From positions 17,001 through 81,000 of the forward strand of contig JADWOT020001619.1 of the NCBI GenBank assembly GCA_036345935.2: DNA of 64,000 bases, read 5' to 3'. This document shows, one piece after another, positions 23,777 to 35,893 of the stretch. The stretch comes from Taenia hydatigena (taxonomy: Eukaryota; Platyhelminthes; Cestoda; Cyclophyllidea; Taeniidae). The stretch's first letter is position 1. Every line of letters starts with the position of its first letter. The notes beneath the pieces are model-generated. The model made no database searches and had not been told where the DNA came from. It saw nothing but the letters and a program-made list of their open reading frames with translations. The translations under genes were made by a program, and so were the position numbers.

Positions 23777-24948
23777 ATGGAGCCTGGTAAGCTTGATGTG
23801 GCGAAGTTTATTTCTCACGGGTCCTATTTCCTTATCCATGAGGTAGTCCACACTTAAAGGCGAAACGTAACCACGACAACTATGACTTGTGCATTGAAGC
23901 GCTCCTACTTGCGAAACAGATCTGCTGTGTGATGTGCTCTTCGAGAACACAACATCCTCGCGCGACTCGCTAAAGAAAAAGAGCAATCACCGTTTCCACT
24001 TACTCTGATTGAAAGCCTACTAATTTACGAGGCGCCAGCCCTTGTGCTATGCAAAGGAAGCAGTTTCGACCTGAGGGATCCCATCTCAACTGTTGTCCTC
24101 CTCAGTGAATAGCACGCAAGATTTTACAGCTGTGAGATTATCTGCGGTCTGGAGCATCTTCATGCCATGCGCATCGTCCACTTGGGCATCAAGCCCACCA
24201 ATGTGCTTATTACCATTTCGGGTCAAGTTTTCATTACTGACTTTGATCGTTCATACGACATGTCGTGAGGGGCGGAACCTTCCAAGAAGACAGACTTTAC
24301 TAAAACATCCTTCTACATTGCACCTGAAGTGGGAAAAGGAGTGGAAATCACGACGAGGGTGGACGTCTGGAGCCTGAGCATTCTCGCCGCTTGTGTCATG
24401 TACGGTCACGCCACTGCTCAGGACTGGTTGCGCACGTGCCGTTTCATGACTGGTCGTTTGCCAAACGTGTCCGTACCTCTACGAAAATTCTTCAAGGCTT
24501 ACCTCACACACAACCAAAACAATTGTGTAGACATTGATGGTGCGAGGAGTCTTGAGTTCATCAAAAACGTCGACTGGAAGGAAGTGGTGGCTTGCAAAAT
24601 GAAACCACCGCACCAAGCCTCCAAGCTTAAAACTTTGGCAGCCAAGGCTACTGTTCTGATAGGAATATGCCACTGATCATAAGACATCCTCGGGACACTC
24701 ATAACAAGCATGGTGTACGGCGCGTTGTGCCAGTCTCACCAAATGGCAAGGATCCGGCATGGGTTGGACTGACAGCCAAGAAGATTAATGAGCTGTTCGC
24801 TGATTTCGGCTTCATCAATCCTCACCTCCTCCAATCATCCCATGACTCTAATGAGAAGCAGACTGTTGATGTTGACGAATCGGTGTGTTTCGAGCTGAAG
24901 CGGCATGAAGTGGAGGATACTTCGTTTACAATAGAGCATAACAATTGA
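23777..24948 (+). pseudogene. AGC-type protein kinase pseudogene, left copy
   Basis: From ATG 23777 a single frame runs 299 codons without frameshift but with four in-frame stops (codons 27 TAA, 52 TGA, 112 TAG, 164 TGA). It shows the glycine-loop region, the CALK lysine, an LREH helix-C Glu, the catalytic loop HLGIKPTN (the HRD-equivalent Asp is Gly at codon 137), FITDFDRS in the DFG position, FYIAPEV, DVWSLSILAA and FIKNVDWKEV..CKMKPP. This last block is typical of the end of AGC kinase domains. A deletion then shifts the tail into a frame starting at 24667, with FADFGF resembling an AGC hydrophobic motif. No intron is visible. A catalytically dead relic; family assignment is firm, subfamily unknown. 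Confidence 0.75.
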
Positions 24949-25119
24949 CTTATAGTGGATCCCCATTTGCTGAGTTGGTGTGCAGGGAGAGGCTCTCTTT
25001 TGGAAAGGCAAAACGACTGCTTTATCAATCAATCATTATCTCAGGCTCAAGGAATCGGTCGGCTACATTTAATTTCCAACCAGTGTGGCATTTTTTGACT
25101 TTAGCTTTTTGTGCTGATG

Positions 25120-25510
25120 GTAGTGGCCTGTTTGGCTGCAATATACACTTATGTGTTGATGAGGAGCCTTTCGTGCCTTAATGCACAGCTATTATTATGT
25201 GGAGAACCCAAACGAATATCAGAGAAGCCTAGTTTTACGTTTCATGTTCAAAAATCATACTGTAAAGTATTGCGAAATCTTTTTTTATTTTGACGACACC
25301 GACTGCCTCCATAGATTGGTCTTCTGCTTTCATCGTTCGAGCATCGTCTCAGTGCGATTGTCGATAGTCGCCAATGATGATTAGCACCATGACTTAAGAC
25401 AGTCCAGTCAGCAGTCAGCATGAATCTGACAAAATCTGCTGGCATTTGATCAAATGCTGATTTCCACTCCCTTCTAACAATTTGAGCGGCCTGCAAGCCA
25501 GATGCCAAGC
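25120..25510 (+). repeat. Kinase 3' flank segment, copied three times
   Basis: The segment with TTTGGCTGCAATATACACTTATGTGTTGATGAGGAGCC recurs inverted at about 51.46-51.72 kb (the palindrome partner) and again in direct orientation at about 54.73-54.99 kb. The flank travels with the kinase copies, so they spread by segmental duplication and not by retroposition. Confidence 0.6.
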
Positions 25511-26278
25511 GACCTCTATTATACCGATTGTGATAGTCATCATTGAACAGTCATTTATCGAAGATCCCATTCATTTACATACGAACGTAAAATGTGGTTT
25601 GGGTTCGCGACATGAGATTAGAGTAGTGATTGGATCTCTGCACGCTTTACAGTCTCCTCTATGTTGCTTGACTAGGCAGAAACGAACCGCACGTCTAGTC
25701 GGATTCGCATTCTCGGCTTGTCAATGCTCCATCACCAACTTTCGAACCAATAAATAGATTAATCGTAAAACCCAGCACCCAACAGCCAGAGAAGGACTTT
25801 GCTGTGAGGTCAAGGAGAGTGGCACTCAGTCCTCACACACACCAAAGCGTGATAGAGCTAAATAATCTGTTAAAACAGCACAAACTTGCATCAACCTTTG
25901 CTGATGATACAGAGTTCTGGATAGCTCAAACTAAATCCAATTAAAAGTGTTTGCAGGCTGCGAATTTGGGTTCCTTAAAAAGGATTCAAGTTCTATTTAT
26001 TTGCTCATGCAGAAGGGTGCGCATAATGCGCTGTCAAGTGACGCGGATGGAGGCGTGCTCTCATCAGCATAACAATAGTACTGATGGGGAGGTTAGTCTA
26101 TGGCATAAATTGCTACAAGCAGAAAGGAGATTGGTGGTAGTTGTGTAACAAATATAAACTGTTTTGTGCAAGTAATGCGCAATATATAAGCCGTTGCATA
26201 ATTTTAACAAAGTTTATCGCATAGGGCAAGATGAAGTGAAAAGAGATCTTTGAGAGCCAGCAACTCTAAAGGAGGGCC

Positions 26279-26381
26279 TGCGCGTGTTAACGTTTTCGGT
26301 TCTTGCCTTGTATGGTGAGTATCGATGCAGCTTGGGCTGAGTCTAGGAGCTAAAAGTATTTGGCTGGCTCTGCGAGGGCCT
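26279..26381 (+). ncRNA. Candidate spliced-leader RNA gene, left copy
   Basis: This reads like a trans-splicing leader RNA. A putative 36-nt exon (26279-26314) ends in ATG and is followed at once by a donor GTGAGT. The donor sits in a first hairpin: CTTGCC 26302-26307 with GGTGAG 26314-26319. A second hairpin is CAGC 26328-26331 with GCTG 26336-26339. An Sm-like site AGTATTTGG lies at 26355-26363, then a terminal hairpin GGCTCT 26366-26371 with AGGGCC 26375-26380. Flatworm leaders known to me end in ATG. The block CGGTTCTTGCCTTG..TATG resembles the Echinococcus leader as I remember it, but the 5' end does not match well. It could be a divergent functional gene, a pseudogene or chance. Confidence 0.4.
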
Positions 26382-28449
26382 AGAAGACGCAAAGGAGGAT
26401 TTGGATTGGGGCAGGGGACTCGCTGTTAAATGACTTTGGAGGTGCTCGGTTTGTTCTCGTGCATATTCCTGTGAGTAGCTGAGTTGCTCTGAGACGAAAT
26501 GGTTAGAAATAGTGTTCTGTGCTGCAATGTGCTGCTGTAACCTTTGCTGTACTAGGCTATGCTACACCATCGTTAGCGGTGTACTCCGTCATTGTAAATA
26601 AGGAAAACGAAAGGGATTAGACCAAGCACGTGACAGTCGGGCATGCTAGGTAGTAGAATGCGCAGAAGTTCGTGCGTTCTTTTTATCTGTGTGTCCTGTT
26701 CTGAGAGGATAGGCAAATATTTATTTTTCCAAAAAATAATGACAGGTTTCGTAAAGGAAACATCTGATGCAGCCTTTGTCTTGTGCAACTATTATTATTA
26801 CGCCTTACTATGCAAATTTTTGTAACAGTGGCCAGCTGAATCACTCGCATGTTTGACTACCGTTTGGTTGCCTTCATTTCAGTGACATGGATGTCCATCT
26901 CGAAAGCTCTCTAGTGAATTGGTTCTGCATGTAGTCCTGCCAAATAACCTTAGTCTGCTGTATGATACTTTGGGTACTGCCGTTTGATTTCTGCTGATAA
27001 CTGAACGCTAAAATAATATGTTTGATTTTGGTATATGCTCGATTCAGTCGCAGGCTGTTGTTTTTATGATAGTATTATTAAAAGGGACTTTGGCTCATAT
27101 AAATAGTTTGTTAGGAAAATATCCCTACTAAGACTGCTAATATGGAAAGTTACTCGTTTTATCCATCATTCTGGTCAAAAAGATGCCGGCTTTCGCCAAT
27201 AGTAAACTTCAAGCTTTGTCAAAATCCATTTGTACTACATTAGTAGCAGTTGAGGTACTGACATTATTGTTCTTGCCTGCGATTTCACTAACAGACCAGT
27301 TCTATTCTGCGGCTTTACAAATTTTCAATGCCCTGTAGAGACGGTCGTGTGAAGACTTTCATGCTGGGTTCATGGGCTTACAATTTTGTCGACATGACTA
27401 AAGTTTTGAATAGTTAAAAGCGCGATTCTAACACGTTTTCGATTACATTTTATTCAAGAAATTCATACTTAAGTCTACAGCACCAGAGATGGAATTTGAA
27501 TTGTTGATTACAAATTCAAGTGTTTTTAATGTGGTTTCAGCTTCATTTTGAATAAATTAATAAATTAGCACTAACGGTGAAAATGGACCACGTTAGGTCG
27601 GTTTGCGACGTGTGAGGTGGATAAACTTTACTGGTAAATGCCCACAGGCCGTTAATTTCGTACCTGCTCTATTCCAGCGACATCGCTGCATTTGCTAAGA
27701 TGAATCCACCATCTCAACTGACTAGATGCTGTACATGCTTGTTCAAATGCAATTTTTAGGCGAGAAGCGACAGGACGTGCAAACCTAGTGCTGAAGTACC
27801 TTTTTGTGTACCTCCTAGTGTACTCAAGAGCGTTAACAGGCATAGCCACCGATGTTACACACTTCATCTATTAATTTTTTTCATTCGCGTCTTTACATGA
27901 CCGCATTCACGAATTCCAAAATGGGACTGTTATCGCTTTCACTTGCGATGGAAAATAGGTAAAGAAAGAGGCATTTGGTTAGCAAATGAGCATTGACAAT
28001 TGGCATCATTCAGCATCCGTTTCGTCAACGCTAAATCATTACCTTCTGGCAGCCCTGCCATCATTTGTGGAAATAACGCTGCAATTGAAACTACTTTATG
28101 TAGCCAATGCACTTCTATGCTTTAGGATATTTCACGAGGATGACACAATCGGTCATTTTCACTAAAGCAAACATCCATGCATGGATTATCTTTGGTTCCA
28201 GGCATTACAATGCCATCAGAGTTGCAATTATATAATGATAATTGATTGTGTCAAATGTCCCTGAGTAACAATACCACCAGAATCGGAAGGCTATCAAGCC
28301 AATAGTCAGAACTATTTTGACAAGAGATAAATTCTTTACCACATAACTGGGGAACGAGACGACATTCCTTGCCATATGTGCTATACGAAGTTGCTAAACG
28401 TTGATACTATAAGCAACCTAACATTCGGGGCTCAGCCCAAAAACTTATT

Positions 28450-28743
28450 CTAGTTATTAACTAGAAATGCCATCATCCCAGTTTCGTTGCATTCCGAAAC
28501 TTTCTTCATGGTCTTAAAAGACCTTCCCATCAAAGACATACACAATCTGACCAACTGCTTGACCTCTTTGTCAACATCACTGTCTATAGAACTCGGATTC
28601 GCGAAGTTGAAAACACGTTAAGGAAGATCATGCTTCAGAATCTACTCCAGATTAAACGCTTTGGCTTGGCACTGTATCAAGGCAGTACTATTGTCGACAT
28701 CGGTCTTGTTATTCGCTTTATTATGGGCATGTTAATGATCTAG
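28450..28743 (+). other. Open frame with no family, decayed in the mirror arm
   Basis: A plus-strand frame without a clear ATG stays open for about 95 codons to the TAG at 28741-28743. It includes LHGLKRPSHQR, VENTLRKIMLQNLLQIKRFG and VDIGLVIRFIMG. The right-arm partner (48.0-48.27 kb, minus) is about 85% alike but carries several stops in this frame. The left copy may be the more intact exon of an unknown gene, or the openness may be accidental. I cannot name it. Confidence 0.25.
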
Positions 28744-29627
28744 AATGAAAATCGGGCTTTTAAATGAACATAAACCTTATTGTAAAGTGTTTATTTTTCA
28801 CTTTTTGGATGCATACATTAATATCTGTAGGGATAAGAGGGTTCGGCAATCAAAAGCACTTATTTCTTGGTTAATGCCAAACATTCACTCGCTTTTGCCT
28901 CATTTTGCAATGAAACGTACTAAATCGCCTTAAGTACCTTAAAGAACACTATAGGGTCAAGGTAGTTAATTTCGGCATCGATGACACCCTTGATGGAGTC
29001 CTGCTTATCTGCACCCCAAACAGTACCAAACTCTTGCGACTGAACGTCCATCTCACCGCAAAAAATTTGATCATAAATGCATAAATTAAGACAAGAGACC
29101 TGCTTGAGTTTTATGGGTTCCCATCTTTAGTTAACCCATCAGACCGTAGATGGAGATATGAAAAGCAGAATTGACGGCGATTCATTAAAATAGTGTAAAC
29201 AATTATGAGTTACTGAACGATGGAGCTTGCTGCGCTCTAATCAAAATTACGGCTGGGTGCCTTCAAGTAATACATTAATAAGTGCTGTAATGCAGATGTT
29301 TTTAGCAGCATTTTTTAATGTTTACGAGTGCCCACAAACAGAGGGACAAATAATCTGCGTTTAAGAGCAATAAATGTTTGAGTCTTCCAGGAATTTTGCG
29401 GTTGGAGACATCAGTGTTCTTTGGAGCCACCACTTCAGTAAAAAACTGCTTGACAGTAGCTTTATGCCCTTAAAAATAGTCCACTGAAGCAGACCCCAAG
29501 TTCGTCCATCCAGCGGTTTTAGACTTACTTCATGCTAGCTTAGAATTTGCAGCTCTTTCATCGCAAACAGCCTCCTCACACTTGCATTGGCGAGATATGG
29601 TGATGGGAGTAAGGATCGAAAGGCTGC

Positions 29628-30123
29628 TTAAATAGAAGCTGGGTAAATGTTGACTAAGAATGGTGAAAAATAGCGGCTTCTTACTGGGCTGGTTAGCTGG
29701 AGATCTTCAATCCCCACATAAATGTACATCATGGATTGATCCCCACCATCAGACGAAATGCGATGCTCCCAACTATACCTTAAACTAGCATTCCGCACTC
29801 CGAGTAACCAGAATTGACTGTTCTGGTGTGGTGGGGTCAGCAAAATGGGCAGCCGTTCAGACAGAAACGCCTGTACTTGGAGGCATATGTAGTTTCCCAG
29901 TGGTGACCCATCCATGGCAATCAACTCTAAGCAAATCGTAAAACCGGTCTGTAATTATGCATTCAGAGGCCACTGCTGCAATTAGGAAGGACCACTAACC
30001 TGCATGGGCACTGCGGCCCACGTAGCTCCTCCGAAGCGGTAAGACATCATAGAAGACTACGTAGATGCAGCTAATGGTAGTGAGTATCAAGAAAACCAAT
30101 TTCCAGTTTTGAGACAATCTCAT
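29628..30123 (-). CDS. Candidate two-exon small membrane protein, left copy
   Basis: Exact mirror of the right-arm model at 46667-47162 (exon 1 30000-30123, intron 29927-29999, exon 2 29628-29926, minus strand). It lies just inside the outer edge of the identical arm, pointing outward. It carries the same splice signals, so it adds no independent evidence. Confidence 0.28.
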
Positions 30124-32760
30124 TTCTCTCAGAGTGAGAAATTAGAGTGTCAGTGCACTGACCGAAATTTTAAAATCATCGACTTATTCCCCATGACGTC
30201 AGCTGTCCGATTCGAAAATAAATATTGATCCACTGGCAGGTAGAATGTCAGCTTTTTGTCTTGGCCCATTCCACTCAGAAACCTTACAATTAGTTCTTGT
30301 TTTTGATAATTTGTTCTTTTGCTTACCCACTTTTGCCATCCACTTTCCATTCGTCTAAAATAGTTTTTTTGTCCATGCAAAATCTGTCCATCAATTACTG
30401 CCACATCTACGTTGTTCTAATTTGTCGCGCACCCATGCATGCACCCAGTTCACTTCCTGTTCGTTTATGCTGCCTATTTGTCTTGGATTTTGCCTGTAAG
30501 CAAAAGGCTTGTTACAAATCAAACCAAAAAGTTGTATGTCAGTGTCAAGTTTGAGAAATAATCTCGACCTTCCTCCATTTACATTGCAAAGATACCTACT
30601 TAGAATAGCACAAGCCACAACTGCAATCTTGTGTCACATTTAAGGCACAGGGCATGTGCAGTTCATTCCCAACACTCAAGCATCAGCGTCACATCTCTGC
30701 CTTCCCACATTTTAATCGCCTCCACTCATTTGGGCTCTTTTTTGACGTAAACGGCGTCGATGTGCTGCCCGTAACCGGCTCATCAACTAAGTTGTGTAGA
30801 GCTTAAGAATAAAGAGCAACTATGTTGGGGTAGAGATGGTTAAGACAGCATTTCTTATTGCAAATTAGGAACAAACAGCAAGCGTACTGGGCAAAGCACA
30901 GCATCGCCTGCAAAATGTAAAAGCACTAGAGTAAACAAAGAAGATTTAGCCTAATCAAGACTAGTTTTAGCTACATGGTCAATCGCTTTATACCTTTTTG
31001 GCCGCATTTGTGCTACAGTTGCATCTCATTATCCATCGAAAAGATGTTGCGGTCAGATTGGCCTTTTTCATTTACTCTCACAGACACGAGAGATCGTTAA
31101 AAACGTGTTGGCAGATGTAGTCTCATGCACTCACCCACCCTAAGTGTTAGCGAGGCGAGAACTAATCGTTCTCTTGCCTTATATTTTGGTGACTTTGGTG
31201 TCCATCAAAGCCAAATTTGCTTCCTTTTTATCACCTTCTTCCCCCGTATCATTCTTTAACAATTCCACTCTAACTGAGGCATTGAATCTTACAAATATTA
31301 CAAAGATGTTCAGCTTTATGATTTGACTCACTATTTCCATGAAATAATGGAATAATGAGTAGTATGCATTCCAAACGCAGACCTTAAAGTGGTTATTTAA
31401 TGCACGCTATCTTTGGTCTTCTTTTGGACTGGAGTTTGCCGGACAGACAATGGCGTAATTTTATTATTCCATGCGGTACCTGCTCCCTTCTGCATCACAG
31501 TGCCGTCACCAGCCTTGATTTTGGATTCTAAGGTAAACCATCCTCGCTACTGAATCAGTGCTCAGTAGCAGATGTATGGTGAGATTAGCATTTTAATTAG
31601 CATCCACCAGGTCAGGGTTTTGGCACGCAAATGCCGCATAAGGAAGGCGAGGTCCATTTGACGCCGGTGGAAAACTACTGACGAAAGACACCCACGTCGA
31701 AGATATTCTCGAGTCCGTAGGGTGCAGCATTAATAAGTTCTGCTGACCGTAGTTGTTAAAGGCTAAATTGCAATGTGGACGGGAGGGACACCGTCCAACC
31801 TCTGTTGTAAGGCCGTGGGACGCTGATGGATTTTCCCACGTGACAGACCAAAAGCCACCTAGACGCCGCTTGCTTCCACAATCTGCAGAATCGGACCGTC
31901 GTTGGGAGGGCTGCTTTTCAGTTTATAAAGCTATATACAGTTCCTGTTTACCGGCTTATTTTGGACCGTGAATTATCGCTTCGCATAAGCGAAGAAGTAT
32001 TCTGCAATTTGAAGGAGTTGCTCACTCCTGCGGAATCGTCTTTTACCTGTCTGATAGCTTGGACTACTTTGGCAAATTATGAGCGATGATGATAAAGATT
32101 TGACGAATTCACCTGTCAGACTATGAAGTTGCAACATACCAATGCATCTGCTTAGCCAGGCATTTGCCAGTAATGTTCGGCGAGAGATGAAAAATTGCCT
32201 CATCTCGTCCACGCAATGCAGCACGTGTGCATCCAAGCTAAGGTTGCACGCAATGCTGATAAGCAAAATTCACTGCCAAGGCCACCTACCTTTTTGCTCA
32301 CCCATCACTCAACAAACTCAATGATATCCTCAGGAACCACTTTAATATAACAGACAATAAGAGCACTAAAAGTCGACCACTGCATACAAAAATGAAACTA
32401 TTGCATAACATGAAAGATAGAGCAATACATCAAAGGACAAACATTTTCTAAACATGAAGTGTTCCAATGGGCCAGATCTCGTACACTTCGTCCACGCCAT
32501 ATCATGCTGCTGTCAATACTGCCAACTTGCCTCGCTACTAACCATTATAAATGTTGTCAAATGTCGGCTCCTTGGAAGCCCCACCCGACGGTGTTGTGCA
32601 CCTGCTATCATGCTACGCCCACCTGTTTGGCGATGATTGCAAGGTGGACCAATAAACAACAGCACTGATGAATGCGCTATCATGTGCCAGTGAGAATAAC
32701 CGCGATCGGAGCTACACCATCTCAATGAAAGCATTCAATCTGTTACACATTGGCCGACGT

Positions 32761-32802
32761 GGAACTTGAACCCACACTACCAAGATCGAGACTACTGAGC
32801 CA
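32761..32802 (-). repeat. tRNA-like (SINE-type) promoter boxes, left copy
   Basis: Mirror of 43988-44029. On the minus strand, TGGCTCAGTAGT (A-box-like) lies 18 nt before GGTTCAAGTTCC (B-box-like). Confidence 0.4.
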
Positions 32803-33274
32803 ACCAAACATCCAGCACTAACCTCTTCCGGTCTATTCAAAATAATCCATACTACAGCACACTGCAACCCACACCTGCTCCATCTGCAGCCCTGTCAATC
32901 ACATCCTTCATCGCCACCGCTATTACCGCTACAGCTGCACTCCCACCTTATCTACCTGGACACTCCTATCTGCTATTAGGGAATAAAATATTGCGCCTCC
33001 ATTACGCACGAGCACACACAATTATATCACAGGCACGCGCATCCCCAAATATTGGTGGATATAAGAGATGAAAGGCAAGACACATTGCTGTGTTACAAGC
33101 AATAACTCACCTACGCCCCATCATCACTAGCCAGTTCAGCGGCTATAGAGTGACATCTAGCACCAGACATGTTAAGCACATGCAGGGCTGGTCGAGACCA
33201 CTTACAATCTAAGCGAGTATCGTACTCATAGCCTGCCAGGCCGACCTCACGTTCCCTTTTCCTACCCAAGTCTT

Positions 33275-33296
33275 CCACCCACCCACCCACCCACCC
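33275..33296 (-). other. G-quadruplex motif, left copy
   Basis: The plus strand reads as repeated CCCA units; the minus strand therefore has five G tracts with one-base loops. Mirror of 43494-43515. Confidence 0.8.
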
Positions 33297-35869
33297 AACC
33301 ATTCAGTCAATCAGCCAGCCACCACTTCGCAGCGCAGGGCAGCACTACGTCGTTTAATGCAACCCATTTACTCCCTTTTAATCCACTGCCAACCATTCAC
33401 TCTTCGTCATCCATCTCTACTCTAGCCGAACTACTCCCCTGCATTCCTTTTTTCCGCCGACGCCATCACTTCTCACATCAAACACACGTTCTTCCTCAAT
33501 GAATACTTTGGCTTGCCTGCATTTGCACAACCATCATTCTTCCCTACCCATCCACTCACTATTTTTCGACAAGTGGCCCATTTATTAGCTGACCCACCCG
33601 TTCATCTCCTTTCGTTGCTGCCCACCTACCGATTCATCTGTGTGTCTTCGCCGTCACCGCAACCGGTAGCCAAAAATCATCATCACAAAATGAAATCACG
33701 CACGCGTGTGATGCCAGTGGGCGAGTAGACCTGCGAGGGCAGCTGCAGCGTACCATTAAGTGGCGTCTACCCATGCCAGAAGTGGGTTTGAATCCATGTT
33801 TGTTTGTGTTGCTTTGTGATTTGTACTTCTCTGCATTCATTGTTCGGCTTCTTTTCTGTCGTATTAATCAAAATTCGTAAATTGTTTTAGCCTTTAGGTT
33901 TTATAGGGTGCGATAACGTTGCCTTTAAATTAATTGGTTGTTTGCTATGTCGTTACATTGGGTTGGGTATTACCTTTGGCCCAGAACTGACCCAAAATTT
34001 GCAGACACAGAGACCTTACGTATTTTTATTTATTGCATTATTAAACCCACTTTAACCTTTTTCCAAGACTTGCGCGCAATCGCTGACAATAAAACCGAAC
34101 TGCCTCCTTGCCAAAGGTAGGGTAAACTGATCCAGTGCATAGTGATAATGATTGCAAGTATCCGCACAACCATAGTAGAACAATGCGCGCACTGACCTAC
34201 CTCATTGTATCGCACAATTTCATTGTCATAAATGATCATGTGATTACTTAAATTAACTAAATGCCTTTGTCATTACGACAACTTGCCTGGGTATCTAAAC
34301 GCGCATTCTTGTTGTCCGCATCATCTTCTTAACCACTTAAACTCTCTCCTTCGTGCTTCGTTCCGCTTAAGCCAAAAATGCCAGTGAGTAAATCAAGCCT
34401 GCACCGATGGGGCATGCTGCCTAAGGACAGCGCAATAGTAATAGTTGAGGTGCGTCACTCGTCCTCAGAAGCAAGGTGAGTGGGCGGATGGCACCAGATT
34501 GGCCCCTATTCAAAGGTACAAGTTTTGCTAGTTGTTAGCACCTTTAAATAGCCTCGAAAAAGTCAGAATTTGTGGTCCACGGCTATTCTTTCTGCAGTCC
34601 CCGGAGAGATTAGCATTTCGGGTACTGTTTATGGAGTTGTATTGGTATTATTTTGTGGATAGAGTGGTATCGCCTACGTTTCAATCAAGTTAGACGTCAC
34701 TAATGTTGATTTGCGTGCATTTTTGGGTCTTGCCATTTGGCTCTGTGGACAACAAAACTGGTAAGCTTGATGCAGTGCGAGAGATTGCCGACTTCTGAAT
34801 TCGATCTGTTTCGGAGAAATAAGATATTTCCACTTTTTTGGATTCTGTGATAGCTGTATTTGACTGCAATTTTCTGGTTTTAAGGACTCTGAGATAGTGA
34901 AATCGTTAAGCCTCCACGTGGTAGTTTGAAAGGGGATCGAGTAGCCATTTGTTCTCCGATGCACACGAGGTGATGGTGGCTAAGGTCGTCATGTGCACAC
35001 GGTGTCGAATAGGTGCATTAATTGCCTTCTGACAGGTAGCGATTTTAGTGGTTGATTGTCCAGGAAGGAAACGTGATCACGCAATCATTATTCAATATAT
35101 GGCCATTATGAAGAATGTGCTGTTAGAGCTGCAACTACCCTATCGGTGCCATCATGTTTGTTGTGTGGACACAAATTTGTAGGTGGGACCAACTGAGGTG
35201 GAGCATATCGAGCTCATCTATCCTTTCTACTATGGTCTTTGAGTGCGCGTGTCCTATTGCCTCAACTAGGTGTTATATGCATCATGGAATACACTAATCT
35301 AGTTATGCTGCATAACCGAGGACTTTAGCCACGTCATGGTAACCGAGAGGAAAGGTTATGGACAGACTAGACATGCACAACAATACTGTACACTAGGTCG
35401 CAAAATATTTAGAAATTCAAGGCAATTTTATTTGGTTGTTGCGTTCTAAAAGAACACGCAACTGCATCATTACGCTGCAACGTGCTGGTCGTTTACTGTA
35501 AACAGTGCACTGGTTTAGTCTGCAGTATGTATGACCACTATTGCAACGTCTTGGTGTGTGGCTTTGAAACAGCGGCAACCTAAAGCGCCCAATTGCTAAA
35601 CTGCCATTTCCTCGCCTTGAGTTTATTGGCATTAATGCCTATGCAAGCACATTTCCAGCTACGTTGGCTCGCATAAAATCGAGTAAGCTAAGAGTGGTCT
35701 GCATGTAATGCCTTGGCAATTGCTGTAATTCTAGTATTGCCGGTTAGTTTCTGTAGAAAAAAAGGTCCCATAATGATAAATTTAAAAGAAGCTCATAGGT
35801 AAAAAAAAGCAGAAGAAAAATGGTGGTGTACGGCAGAATAAAATGATAAAGGACGATACAATGCGGAGA

Positions 35870-35893
35870 AGAGCATGCCTGATGGCATGCTCT
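35870..35893. other. Perfect 10-bp hairpin, left copy
   Basis: AGAGCATGCC pairs with GGCATGCTCT around the loop TGAT. The mirror is at 40897-40920. Role unknown; no T-run follows it. Confidence 0.6.

Larger units (their letters stand above)
22490..29445 (+). repeat. Outer left arm of large palindrome (diverged)
   Basis: Reverse-complement match to about 47345-54370. Mirror sums drift from 76790 near the inner arms to about 76860 at the outer end, showing accumulated indels. In the stretches aligned by eye (around 22.6, 23.4, 24.9, 26.3, 28.5 and 29.3 kb) identity is about 85-90%. It carries a kinase pseudogene, a candidate spliced-leader RNA and an unidentified conserved segment, each with a mirror partner. 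Confidence 0.85.

Noticed and set aside
31160..31200. CTAATCGTTCTCTTGCCTTATATTTTGGTG, resembling a flatworm spliced leader
   Set aside because: No ATG before a GT donor in place, no Sm-like site and no hairpins follow; similarity is weak.
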